Source of the DNA: Flavobacteriales bacterium
Lineage (GTDB): Bacteria; Bacteroidota; Bacteroidia; Flavobacteriales_F; PHOS-HE28
NCBI GenBank assembly: GCA_016705545.1
Contig: JADIYA010000014.1
Location: forward strand, 1 to 64,000
Length of the DNA: 64,000 nt
Direction: 5' to 3'
Shown: in pieces, positions 55,063-63,437 of the stretch
How the letters are laid out: the number at the start of each line of letters is the position of its first letter
Position numbering within the stretch: the stretch's first letter is position 1
Made by a program: the position numbers and the translations under genes
The notes under the pieces: model-generated
Seen by the model: the letters and a program-made list of their open reading frames with translations, nothing else
Databases searched by the model: none
What the model was told of the DNA's origin: nothing

Positions 55063-55488
55063 TTAGTTAATCCTCCTGCCTCGGAAGGTCTTATCGCGTG
55101 AGTATTGGTTCCAAGGCAAAGAGGAGAAGCCGTGATAGACCAATATCAACGAATCGGGGTCTGAGTTGAGAAGGAAGCGGCAGCTCCTCCAGCCTCCTCC
55201 TCCCATCCCGCCGAAGTTGTAATAATAGTACCCAGTGTTATCGAGCTCGTAATCGCCCACGAATTCGCTGCTTGTTAGTGTGACTTGATTCGAGCCCGTT
55301 CCGAAGGGACTCACGATTACTGAATAAGGAAAGGAGGTGTCCCAACTCGCACTCGGGGTCCATTCATCTTCTGCGTAGAGCCCAACGTAGGTCCCAGCGT
55401 AGGGGATGCGGGGCACGACTTCATCAGCCTCATGCCTGCATGCCACCACAAGGGTGCAGCAGCAAATGATGAAGCCCGACTCGCGCAT
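55063..55488 (-). CDS. Small lipoprotein of unknown function within the pyruvate dehydrogenase operon
   Basis: A 141-residue protein with a lipoprotein signal (MRESGFIICCCTLVVAC; lipidated Cys in VVAC). The mature part is beta-rich and aromatic: YAGTYVGLYAEDEW, FPYSVIVSPFGTGSNQVTLTSSEFVGDYELDNTGYYYYNFGG, ending DKTFRGRRIN. It resembles the small 'YxGxYxG' beta-domain lipoproteins common in Bacteroidota, with no known function. ATG at 55488 lies 2 bp after the E1-alpha stop; pdhC follows after 13 bp. The codons appear less GC-biased than in the neighbours, which would fit recent acquisition; I did not measure this. Confidence 0.75.
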   Translation of the reverse strand: MRESGFIICCCTLVVACRHEADEVVPRIPYAGTYVGLYAEDEWTPSASWDTSFPYSVIVSPFGTGSNQVTLTSSEFVGDYELDNTGYYYYNFGGMGGGGWRSCRFLLNSDPDSLILVYHGFSSLPWNQYSRDKTFRGRRIN

Positions 55489-55490
55489 GC

Positions 55491-56525
55491 TCAATCCCTC
55501 TCGAAGGGGTAATCGGCTTGCTTGTACACATCGGTGTACAGTTCGCTGGCATCGGGCACGGGGCTCTCCTCCGCGAACTTCACGGCTTCCTCCACTTCCT
55601 TCTTCGCCGCTTCGTCAATGGCCTCCAGCTCGGCTTCGCTGGCCCACTTGTTCGCGAGCAGGGTGGCGCGTACGCTCTCGATGGGATCCTGCTGCTTGTA
55701 GGCCTCCACCTCTTCCTTGGTGCGGTACTTCTGCGGGTCGCTCATGCTGTGGCCCTTGTACCGGTAGGTCTGGATATCGAGCAGGATGGGCCCGTTGCCG
55801 CCGCGCACATGCTCGCAGGCGTTGGCGATGGCCTCATGCACGGCTTCGCAGCGCATGCCATCGACCGCCACGCCGGGCATGTCGTAGCTCTCGCCGAGGC
55901 GATGCAGGTCGTGCACATTGCTCGTGCGTGCCACGCTGGTGCCCATGGCGTACTGGTTGTTCTCCACGATGAAGATCACGGGGAGCTTCCAGGTCATGGC
56001 CATGTTGAAGGTCTCGTGCAGGATGCCTTGACGCGCCGCACCGTCGCCGAACATGCACAGGGTGACGTGATCCTCGCCGCGGTACCAATCGGCGAAAGCG
56101 ATGCCGGCGCCGAGTCCGATCTGCCCTCCCACGATGCCGTGCCCCCCGAAGAGGTTGCGGCTCTTATCGAAGAAGTGCATGCTGCCGCCCTTGCCCTTGC
56201 TGGTACCGGTGGTCTTGCCATAGAGCTCGGCCATGACGCGCTTGGGCGAATCGCCGAGGGCGAGCGGATGGCAATGGTCGCGGTAGCCGGTGATGATGCG
56301 ATCGGTCTTGCGGATGGCGGTGACCATGCCCGCGAGCACGGCCTCCTGCCCGATGTAGAGGTGGCAGAATCCGCCGAACTTCTGCATCGTGTAGAGGTGG
56401 CCGCACTTCTCCTCGAAACGGCGCATGAGCACCATGTCCTTGAACCAGCGCTGGTAGGTCTCCTTCGGGAAGGCGGGGGAATCGGCCTTTGCGGGGCTGG
56501 CCTTGGCGGCGGTCTTGGTGGTCAT
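55491..56525 (-). CDS. pdhA: Pyruvate dehydrogenase E1 component, alpha subunit
   Basis: A 344-residue thiamine-diphosphate-dependent subunit that decarboxylates pyruvate together with E1-beta. After an Ala/Lys-rich N-terminus (TTKTAAKASPAKA) come MVLMRRFEEKCGHLY, GFCHLYIGQEA, ITGYRDHCHPLALGD, KGKGGSMHFF and the ThDP motif GDGAARQGILHETFNMAMTW ending VENNQYAMGT. The loop TYRYKGHSMSDPQKYR carries the serines phosphorylated in eukaryotic E1-alpha. ATG at 56525 was chosen over upstream in-frame codons because a promoter box (TATATTTG, 56574-56581) lies 48 nt before it. First gene of the run pdhA, lipoprotein, pdhC, methyltransferase. Confidence 0.94.
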   Translation of the reverse strand: MTTKTAAKASPAKADSPAFPKETYQRWFKDMVLMRRFEEKCGHLYTMQKFGGFCHLYIGQEAVLAGMVTAIRKTDRIITGYRDHCHPLALGDSPKRVMAELYGKTTGTSKGKGGSMHFFDKSRNLFGGHGIVGGQIGLGAGIAFADWYRGEDHVTLCMFGDGAARQGILHETFNMAMTWKLPVIFIVENNQYAMGTSVARTSNVHDLHRLGESYDMPGVAVDGMRCEAVHEAIANACEHVRGGNGPILLDIQTYRYKGHSMSDPQKYRTKEEVEAYKQQDPIESVRATLLANKWASEAELEAIDEAAKKEVEEAVKFAEESPVPDASELYTDVYKQADYPFERD

Positions 56526-56573
56526 GGGGGAGCGATGGATCGCATGCACCGCTGCAAGGCGGGGCGAGGCGGG

Positions 56574-56581
56574 CAAATATA
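56574..56581 (-). promoter_or_regulatory. TAnnTTTG promoter box upstream of pdhA
   Basis: TATATTTG on the minus strand, 48 nt before the pdhA ATG, giving an expected leader of about 40 nt. No -33 TTG is evident. Confidence 0.5.
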
Positions 56582-56617
56582 CCTGCACGCTTCACGGCGG
56601 CACCGGTGGAGTACCGC

Positions 56618-57100
56618 TCACTTCGGAAGGAAGGAAGCGTCGAAATGCAGCGGCAGAAGGTCAGCCGCCCGCGACACTTCGATCACTGCGCCCGAGGATG
56701 CTGCAAGCAGCACGCGCATGGGCGAACCCTGCCGTGCTTCCTGCTCCAGCAGCGCTTGCCGGCAGATGCCGCACGGTGATACGGGCGCATCACCCGCCAC
56801 TTGCGGCACCGCCACGGCGATGGCGACCACCACGGCCGCCGGGTTCATGGCCAAGGCATGGTGCAAGGCGGTGCGCTCGGCGCAGATGCCCGCCGGGAAA
56901 GAGGCGTTCTCCTGATTGTTCCCTTCGGTCACGGCGCCATCGCTCAGGCGCAGCGCGGCCCCGACGAGGAAGCGCGAATACGGGGCATAAGCGCGCTGCG
57001 AAGCCTTGATCGCGCGATCAACCAGGTCCCGATCGGCTGATGCCAGCTCCGCGAGCGGCATCCGTCGAAAGGTGATGGTGTGCTGGTACTGTTCTGCCAT
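56618..57100 (-). CDS. cdd: Cytidine deaminase
   Basis: A 160-residue zinc-dependent deaminase for pyrimidine salvage. The core shows AYAPYSRFLVGAAL, the catalytic CAERTALHHAL (zinc Cys and proton-shuttling Glu) and PCGICRQALLE (two zinc Cys). Length fits the small tetrameric type. The ATG at 57100 begins MAEQYQHTITFRRMP; further upstream codons extend into the divergent promoter region. A near-match promoter box (TACATTCG) lies about 20 nt before it. It stands alone, diverging from the VTC-domain gene. Confidence 0.93.
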   Translation of the reverse strand: MAEQYQHTITFRRMPLAELASADRDLVDRAIKASQRAYAPYSRFLVGAALRLSDGAVTEGNNQENASFPAGICAERTALHHALAMNPAAVVVAIAVAVPQVAGDAPVSPCGICRQALLEQEARQGSPMRVLLAASSGAVIEVSRAADLLPLHFDASFLPK

Positions 57101-57170
57101 GCGGCGGTCGAAAGGAGGGCGAATGTACTTGAGCGCTGCGCGGGGCCGAGGGTCCAATGGCGCTGCCGGT

Positions 57171-57178
57171 TAGTTTTG
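57171..57178 (+). promoter_or_regulatory. TAnnTTTG promoter box before the VTC-domain gene
   Basis: TAGTTTTG ends 6 nt before the TTG at 57185 and 18 nt before the GTG at 57197, which helps place the start of the gene there. Confidence 0.45.
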
Positions 57179-57184
57179 GCGGCC

Positions 57185-57946
57185 TTGAAAGAATCCGTGG
57201 ACACAGCCTTCGTCCTTCAGCGCTTCGATCCCATCACCCTTGCGGAGATGGATGGCGTGAAGCTGCAGGACCGCGTGGACACCAAGTACGTGCTCAGCGC
57301 AGACTCCGTGCCCGAGCTGCTGGAACGAATGCTCCCGCATTATCGCCTTCTCGAGGTGGATGGCAAGCGAGGCACGGCCTACCGCAGCCTCTACTTCGAC
57401 ACGCCCGACCTGAAGCATTACCGCGACCACCACAACAAGCGCACCTTCCGCAGCAAGGTCCGCTTCCGCGAGTACATCGGCAGCGGCCTCGCTTTCCTGG
57501 AAGTGAAGCGCAAGACGGGACGCGGCCGCACGGATAAAGCACGCATGCGCGTGGACGGCATCCCGGATCAGCTCACCAATGAGCAGCTCCGCTTCGCGCA
57601 GGAAGCCGCGCGCGATGGGAGTCCTCTGGTGCCAACGCTCTGGAACCATTTCACGCGCTACACCTTCGTGGCGAAGGACAGGCCCGAGCGCCTCACCATG
57701 GATGTGGACCTCCGCTTCTCCATGCCCGACGGCAACGGGGAGCTGGACGGCATCGTGGTGGCCGAGCTCAAACAGGAGCGCGCCGATCGCAGCTCTCCAT
57801 TCGTGAAGCTGGTGCGCGCCATGGGCGAGCGCCCCAGCGGCATGAGCAAGTATTGCATCGGCATGCTCACCTTGCGCCGCCCCGTGAAGCACAACGCCTT
57901 CAAGGAAGTGCTGCTCCGACTCAACCGCCTGCGCAACGCCGCCTGA
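57185..57946 (+). CDS. VTC-domain (polyphosphate polymerase-like) protein
   Basis: A protein of about 253 residues with the tunnel fold of yeast VTC4, a CYTH-related family that makes or binds polyphosphate. Basic and acidic tunnel residues are seen in LQDRVDTKYVLS, YRSLYFDTPDLKHYRDHHNKR, FRSKVRFREY, FLEVKRKTGRGRTDKARM, TMDVDLRFSM and VVAELKQER. The start is uncertain: TTG at 57185 or GTG at 57197, both just behind a promoter box; the upstream part of the frame overlaps cdd. The DUF4956 gene follows after 17 bp, a pairing common in bacteria where DUF4956 supplies a membrane partner. Polyphosphate synthesis is an inference from the fold. Confidence 0.87.
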   Translation: MKESVDTAFVLQRFDPITLAEMDGVKLQDRVDTKYVLSADSVPELLERMLPHYRLLEVDGKRGTAYRSLYFDTPDLKHYRDHHNKRTFRSKVRFREYIGSGLAFLEVKRKTGRGRTDKARMRVDGIPDQLTNEQLRFAQEAARDGSPLVPTLWNHFTRYTFVAKDRPERLTMDVDLRFSMPDGNGELDGIVVAELKQERADRSSPFVKLVRAMGERPSGMSKYCIGMLTLRRPVKHNAFKEVLLRLNRLRNAA

Positions 57947-57963
57947 ACACCTAACTGAACCGC

Positions 57964-58565
57964 ATGAAATTCCTCGGCTGGGAGATCTTCCACGACGACT
58001 TCTGGGAACTCCTCTTCAAGTTCGGCCTCGACCTGCTGGTGGTGTACATCTTGATCCGCCGCATCTACTACCCGATCCACCGCAAGAAGGACTTCCTCTT
58101 CACTTACTTCCTCTTCAACGTCCTCATCTTCTTCCTCTGCGGGCCATCTTCAGCATCCTGCGCTACCGCACCGAGCAGATCAGCATCAAGGACATGACCT
58201 ACCTCCTCGCCGTGATCGCGGTGGCGGTGATGAATGCGCTCTTCGGCAAGAAGGTGAGCCTGGTGGAGCTGCTCTTCACCAACTCGCTGATCCTGATCAC
58301 CACCTATGTGCTGGAGCACCTCTGGCTCACGCGCCACGAGGCCATGCGGCAGATCACCTACGAGCGCATCGACCTGATCAAGCCGGAGAACCGCGAGAAG
58401 CTCATGGACGACCTGCGCGAGCGCCTCGGCGTGCGCCCGTCACGCATCGAGGTGGGCCGCATCGACCTGCTGCGCGACACCGCCCAGCTGCGCGTGTTCT
58501 ACTACGACGATGAACAGGGCCTCGGAACATTCAACGAGCTGCCCCGCGACGACGGCGACGATTAG
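57964..58565 (+). CDS. DUF4956 family membrane protein, frame broken, probable short deletion
   Basis: The start MKFLGWEIFHDDFWELLFKFGLDLLVVYILIRRIYY and the later part ILRYRTEQISIKDMTYLLAVIAVAVMNAL, LLFTNSLILITTYVLEHLWL and RIDLLRDTAQLRVFYYDDE are typical of DUF4956. The frame changes at about 58140, between FFLC and AIFSILRYRT. Homologues as I recall them have about 15 more residues here (a GFALGLF-like membrane turn), so some 45-50 bp may be missing and the break is more than a one-base slip. It is the second gene of the VTC pair. Confidence 0.78.
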
Positions 58566-58571
58566 ATGCCC

Positions 58572-59903
58572 TCACTTCACCGTTGACCGCAGCAATTGCT
58601 GCCCGACGCCGCAATGCAGGCAGCGGCGCGTGTCGCAATACTCATTCTTGAGCTCGATGAGCGCTTGTCCGCGGCCGGCATCGTCGGCTTTGAGTCCTGC
58701 GGCCTCCCAGCCGCTCAGCAGCGCATTCGATTCCGCCGGGAGCCGCTCGAGCAATCGCAAGGCGCGGTCAGCGTAGTCGGTGCGGCCAAGCACGCGGCCC
58801 AAGGAGAAGAGCGCAGGGACGACGGCGTTGATGATGAGGTGATCGGCGCCGATCCGGCCCAGGCGCTTCGGCTTCGGTGCGCTCGGCTTGTCGAAGACCC
58901 AATGATCGGTCCAATACCCATCGGCCTCCACATCGAGCAGCTCGCGGATCACAGCAGGATCGTCTGATGCGATCAGCGGGCTCAGGTCGCCATCGCAGCG
59001 CATGATCAAGCGCGCGAACTGCACCATGCGGATGGTGGGCAGATTGATCGGTCGCATGCGCGCGAACTTCCAGGCAGCGAGCGGAGCCGGATGGAGCGCG
59101 TGCATGCGGGCGAGCAGCGCATGCTCGCGTTGCAGCAGGCGCGGGTGCTCGTCCACGAAATCGACTTGCAGCAGGCCCGCCTGTCCGAAGAGCAGCGCGT
59201 CGGTGCGCAGCGCATCATCGCGGTACTTGTGCAGCACGCGCAGCGGCAGCGCGCGCGCCAGCATGCCGAAGGGCTCGGCATTCACCTTCAATCCGAAGCC
59301 GCGTGCGAGCAGATGGTAGAGCGTCTCCGACGCGTCGCCGTTCAATTCGCGGAAAAGCGAATCCACATGCGCCATCTTGCGCTCGAGCCGTTCCACGAGC
59401 ACGCGCTCGAGCCAGGCGCTGGTGCGCAAAGGATCAGCCCGGTGCAATTGCGCAGCGCACGGCACGAAGCCCCTGCTGCGCATGAGCGCTTGGTACAGAC
59501 CGATGCTCTCCGTGGAGACGCGCGGCATCAACTCAACGGTGGGCAAGGTGCGGCCGCTCACCGTGCAAGCCTCGGCATCGTGCTCATACACCACATGCAG
59601 CACCACATTCTCATAGGCCGGGTCGTGGTGGTGGCCATGCGCCTTCCACTCGCTCGATCGCAGATGAACCTCCACCGTGCCTGCCCAGAGCTGCTCATCG
59701 ATGCGCACCTGCGCATCGGCCAGGTCGGGCCCGCTGTCGCCCTGGATGCGGCCCGCCTTCACCACCTCCACCGCGCGCCCATCCGTAGTGCTTAACCCGC
59801 GACGCTCATACAGCCCTTGCTCCCAAATGAATTGGAGCAGGTCCTCGCCGTAAGGGAAGGCGGGATCGAGGAGGATGGATGAGCCTAGCGACGCGAGATC
59901 CAC
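58572..59903 (-). CDS. DUF2851 family protein
   Basis: A 443-residue protein of a Bacteroidota family of unknown function. Characteristic segments: LQFIWEQGLYERRGLSTTDG, IQGDSGPDLADAQVRID and TVEVHLRSSEWKAHGHHHDPAYENVVLHVVY near the N-terminus, MRPINLPTIRMVQFA in the middle and EYCDTRRCLHCGVGQQLL at the C-terminus. The last holds three Cys that may bind metal. The HHHDPAYENVVLHVVYEHD region looks like a metal-binding or nuclease-like site, but no activity is established to my knowledge. GTG start at 59903, behind a near-match promoter sequence (TACTTTCA). It converges on the DUF4956 gene. Confidence 0.88.
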   Translation of the reverse strand: MDLASLGSSILLDPAFPYGEDLLQFIWEQGLYERRGLSTTDGRAVEVVKAGRIQGDSGPDLADAQVRIDEQLWAGTVEVHLRSSEWKAHGHHHDPAYENVVLHVVYEHDAEACTVSGRTLPTVELMPRVSTESIGLYQALMRSRGFVPCAAQLHRADPLRTSAWLERVLVERLERKMAHVDSLFRELNGDASETLYHLLARGFGLKVNAEPFGMLARALPLRVLHKYRDDALRTDALLFGQAGLLQVDFVDEHPRLLQREHALLARMHALHPAPLAAWKFARMRPINLPTIRMVQFARLIMRCDGDLSPLIASDDPAVIRELLDVEADGYWTDHWVFDKPSAPKPKRLGRIGADHLIINAVVPALFSLGRVLGRTDYADRALRLLERLPAESNALLSGWEAAGLKADDAGRGQALIELKNEYCDTRRCLHCGVGQQLLRSTVK

Positions 59904-59933
59904 ATGGTGAAAGTAGGAAGCGGGACTATCACC

Positions 59934-60749
59934 TCACCACCGCATCCTCCCCGCCATAGCCTGCTGCATCTGCATCGCCGCCTTGCGTGCCATGGGGATG
60001 GCCTCTTCGCCCGCACCGGCATACAGCACACCGCGGCTGCTGTTGATGAGCAGTCCGCCGTCACGCGTCATGCCTGCATCGAGCACGGCATTCAGGTCGC
60101 CGCCCTGCGCGCCCACGCCGGGCACGAGGAAGAAGTGATCGGGCGCAAGAGCGCGTGCTTGTTGCAGCACTTCGGGACGCGTGGCGCCAGTGACGAACAT
60201 GAGCTCATCGCGGCTTCCCCATGTCGCGCACTTTGCGATCACCGCTTCGAAGAGCCGCTGGCCATTCGCATCGGCGATGAACTGGAAATCGTCTGCGCCC
60301 GCGTTGCTGGTGATGCCGAGCACGATGGCCCATTTGCCGCGGCGGTGCAGGAAGGGCTCGATGCTGTCTCGGCCCATGTAGGGTGAGAGCGTGACGGCAT
60401 CCACATCGAGCACATCGAAGAAGGCCTCGGCGTACTTGCGTGCGGTGTTGCCGATGTCGCCGCGCTTGGCATCGGCGATGATGAAGCAATCGCCCTTGCT
60501 GCGGATGTAGCCGATGGTGGCCTCGAGGTCGAGCCAGCCCTGATCGCCGAGCGCTTCGTAGAAGGCGAGGTTGAGCTTGTAAGCCACGGCGAGGTCGTGC
60601 GTGACCTCCACGATGGCCTCGTTGAAGGCGCGCACCGGATGGCTCTCGGCGCGGAAGTGCTCGGGCACCAGGTGCGCTTCGGTATCGAGGCCCACACAGA
60701 GCAGGCTGCGCTTCCGCTTGATGGTGCTGATGAGCTGCTGGCGCGTCAC
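59934..60749 (-). CDS. pyrF: Orotidine 5'-phosphate decarboxylase (type 2)
   Basis: A 271-residue enzyme for the last step of UMP synthesis. Motifs: LLCVGLDTEAHLVPEH, NLAFYEALGDQGW, the catalytic DAKRGDIGNTA (about residues 89-99), TLSPYMGRDSIEPF, FVTGATRPE, PGVGAQGGDL and INSSRGVLYA for phosphate binding. This is the longer PyrF group 2 found in Bacteroidota. The GTG at 60749 (VTRQQLISTIKRKRSLLCVGLD) matches the family start; upstream codons of the frame would overlap xth. It lies 28 bp after xth and is probably co-transcribed. Confidence 0.93.
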   Translation of the reverse strand: MTRQQLISTIKRKRSLLCVGLDTEAHLVPEHFRAESHPVRAFNEAIVEVTHDLAVAYKLNLAFYEALGDQGWLDLEATIGYIRSKGDCFIIADAKRGDIGNTARKYAEAFFDVLDVDAVTLSPYMGRDSIEPFLHRRGKWAIVLGITSNAGADDFQFIADANGQRLFEAVIAKCATWGSRDELMFVTGATRPEVLQQARALAPDHFFLVPGVGAQGGDLNAVLDAGMTRDGGLLINSSRGVLYAGAGEEAIPMARKAAMQMQQAMAGRMRW

Positions 60750-60777
60750 GGCGGCGAAGATGGCTCCCCGATGGGCT

Positions 60778-61539
60778 TCACCACACGATCCCGACCGGGC
60801 AATGATCGCTGCCAATCACCTCGTTGAGGATGAAGGCGTCTTTCACCTTCTTCTCGAAGCCCTTGCTCACCAGCACGTAATCGATGCGCCAGCCCACGTT
60901 CTTGGCGCGCGCGCCGAAGCGCTGGCTCCACCAGCTGTACTTCACCGCGTCCGGATGGAAATGCCGGAAGGTGTCCACGAAGCCTGCCGCAGGCAGCGCG
61001 TCCATGCCGTCGATCTCCTGCTGCGTGTAGCCGCTGGTCTTGTTGTAGTTCTCCTTGGGCCGCGCGAGGTCGATGGGCCGGTGCGCCACATTCAGGTCGC
61101 CGGTGATGATCACCGGCAACTTGCCTTTCGCCAGCTTGCTCACATACGCGCGGAATGCCGCATCCCATTCGGCGCGATAGCCGAGTCGTTTCATGCCCTC
61201 GCCGCTGTTGGGCGTGTAGACGCAGACCACCACATGGTCCTTGAAGGTGCAGGTTACCACGCGGCCTTCATCATCGTGCCCTTTCATTCCGATGCCGAAG
61301 TCCACCTTGGCGGGCTTCTCCTTGCTGGCGATGGCCGTGCCGCTGTACCCGAGCTTCTCAGCTCCATAGGCGTTCACGTGATAGCCGTCGGCGTCCTTGA
61401 GCGCGGTGGCTACCTGGTCCGGCGTGGCCTTGGTTTCCTGCAAGCAGACAATGTCGGCATCGAGAGCTCGCAGGGTGTCGTGCAGGCCCTTGCCCACGCT
61501 GGCACGGATGCCATTCACGTTGAAGGAGATGAGCTTCAT
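60778..61539 (-). CDS. xth: Exodeoxyribonuclease III
   Basis: A 253-residue AP endonuclease/3'-exonuclease of the EEP superfamily, for base-excision repair. Conserved residues: FNVNGIRAS (metal Asn), CLQETKA (metal Glu), VYTPNSGEG, the catalytic GDLNVAH, YSWWSQRFGARAKNVGWRIDY and the terminal GSDHCPVGI (Asp-His pair). ATG at 61539 starts MKLISFNVNGIRA as expected. First gene of an xth-pyrF pair. The 217-bp gap upstream, towards the diverging DUF1800 gene, shows no further gene. Confidence 0.94.
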   Translation of the reverse strand: MKLISFNVNGIRASVGKGLHDTLRALDADIVCLQETKATPDQVATALKDADGYHVNAYGAEKLGYSGTAIASKEKPAKVDFGIGMKGHDDEGRVVTCTFKDHVVVCVYTPNSGEGMKRLGYRAEWDAAFRAYVSKLAKGKLPVIITGDLNVAHRPIDLARPKENYNKTSGYTQQEIDGMDALPAAGFVDTFRHFHPDAVKYSWWSQRFGARAKNVGWRIDYVLVSKGFEKKVKDAFILNEVIGSDHCPVGIVW

Positions 61540-61756
61540 GGGAAAGCGGAGAATTGAAAGAGGAAAGGACCGAGTGGTCGAGGCGGATCTTTTCCGGCGC
61601 GAAGGTGGGCACCATCCTTGAATGCGGGGCTTCCGTCGTGGTGATCAAGGCCTTCACCATCGCATTGGTGAGAACTGGTCCAAAACTTCTAGGAAAAAGG
61701 CAGGGGCCGATCAACTTTCCCCTGACTTCGAGCGTCACGCATCAATCTTTCCCCGC

Positions 61757-63416
61757 ATGCCACTGACTCCGTACCCGGCCCCTTCGGCCGCCCGCAGCTG
61801 CAGCACTTGCTCCGCCGCACGCTTTTCGGTTGCTCCAACGCCGATCTCGCGCACTTCCAAGGGCAGGGCCTGAGCCAGGTGGTGGACGCGCTGCTCACCG
61901 TGACCAACGACACCACGCCACCCACCAAGGCCTATTGGGCGTTGAATGGCGGGAACCCCGATCCCAACGCCCTTGACCCGCAGGTGGCATTCGGCCAGAC
62001 CTGGGTGGATACCATCCGCTAGCGCCAATGACACTGAACTCACCGAGTTGACCGGTGCAAGGCTCGAGAGTTTCCTGTGGTGGCGCACCGGCCTCATGGT
62101 GGAGCAACAGCGCAACATCCGGGAGCGCATGACGCTTTCTGGCACAACCACCTGCCCACGGAGTTCGGAGCGATCTTCAATCCGCGGCTCACCTATGTGT
62201 ACGACCAGCTGCTGCGCACGCAATGCCTGGGGAATTTCCGCACGCTGATCCACGACATCTCGATCGACGGCGCGATGCTGGTGTACTTGAACGGATACCT
62301 GAACACTGCGGCTGCGCCGGACGAGAACTATGCCCGCGAGCTGATGGAGCTCTTCACGTTGGGCGAAGGCAGCGGTTATACCGAAGAGGACGTGCAGGCC
62401 GCCGCGCGCGTGCTCACAGGCTGGACGGTGCGCGAAACGGATGCCTTGGGCGATATCGTGCTGCCTTACGTGGCCTACCGGCCCAGTCAGCATGTCACGG
62501 ACGACAAGCAGTTCAGCGCGTTCTTCAATAACACCGTGATCCAGGGCCAAACTGGCCAAGCGGGCGGCGAAACCGAACTGAACGCCTTGCTGGACATGAT
62601 CCTGGCGAAGGAGGAGGTTTCGAAGTTCATCTGCCGCGAGGTCTATCGCTTCTTCGTGCATGGCGAGATCGACGCTTCCGCTGAGACCAATGTGATCGAA
62701 CCGTTGGCGGAGATCTTCCGCGATAACGCGGCGGCTCCCGATCAGATGCGCATCGTGATGCAGGCCCTGCTCACCAGCGACCACTTCTTCAGCGCGAACG
62801 TGCAGGGCCTGCATGATCATGAGCCCCGCGGATTGGGTGGTGGGCACGGTGCGCAAGCTCGAGGTGCCCATGCCCACGCCCCAGCAGCTCGAGGCGCAGC
62901 ACCTGGTGTGGCGCGATGTCGCATTACCTGATGGCCTACTGCGGCCATGGCTGCACCCGCCCAACGTAGCGGGCTGGCCGGCCGCCTACCAGTTCCCGCC
63001 CTACGACGACCTCTGGCTCGACCGCCACCTACCCGGCACGCAAACTCAGATCCAAGATATCATCTGTACGCCGGCTTCTCCACGCCCAAGCACCTACGAG
63101 CCGCAGAGCAGGAACCTCCAGTTCAAGGTGGACTTCGCTTTCGTTGGTGGGGCAATTCCAGAACCCGCTCGACCCGAACACCTTGGTGGTGGAAGCGGCG
63201 GAACTGCTGTTCGCCACACCTGTGAGTTCACAGCGTGCGAACCCAGTTGAAGACCAGCTACCTGCTGCTCGGCCAGTTAAGCGACAGCTACTGGACCGAG
63301 GCTTGGGCCGCTGTACGTGCACGACCCGAACACCACGGACCTGACCGCGCAGCTCGTGCCTACGCCTGCTGCAGCGCCTCTTCCTCGACATGGCCAAGGC
63401 CGCCGAGAAACACTGA
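61757..63416 (+). pseudogene. DUF1800 family protein, multiply frameshifted
   Basis: Joined across frames, the sequence is a recognisable DUF1800 protein: GPFGRPQLQHLLRRTLFGCS, LWWRTGLMVEQQRNIRERM, FWHNHLPTEFG, ARELMELFTLGEGSGYTEEDVQAAARVLTGW, FICREVYRFFVHGEI, QALLTSDHFFSANVQG, CMIMSPADWVVGTVRKLE and HPPNVAGWP. Breaks fall near 61775, 62018, 62132, 62809, 63150, 63230, 63300 and 63365, at least eight in 1.7 kb. Some are single-base slips in short runs; for example, removing one C near 62809 gives VQGCMIMSP. The function of DUF1800 is unknown; it normally pairs with the DUF1501 gene that follows 21 bp later. Read error is likely but true decay is possible. Confidence 0.75.
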
Positions 63417-63437
63417 ACCGCCTCAACACTCACCACC

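Noticed and set aside
55518..56915. 465-residue plus-strand open frame opposite pdhA
   Set aside because: Overlaps a certain enzyme gene and has low-complexity Ala/Gly/His composition.
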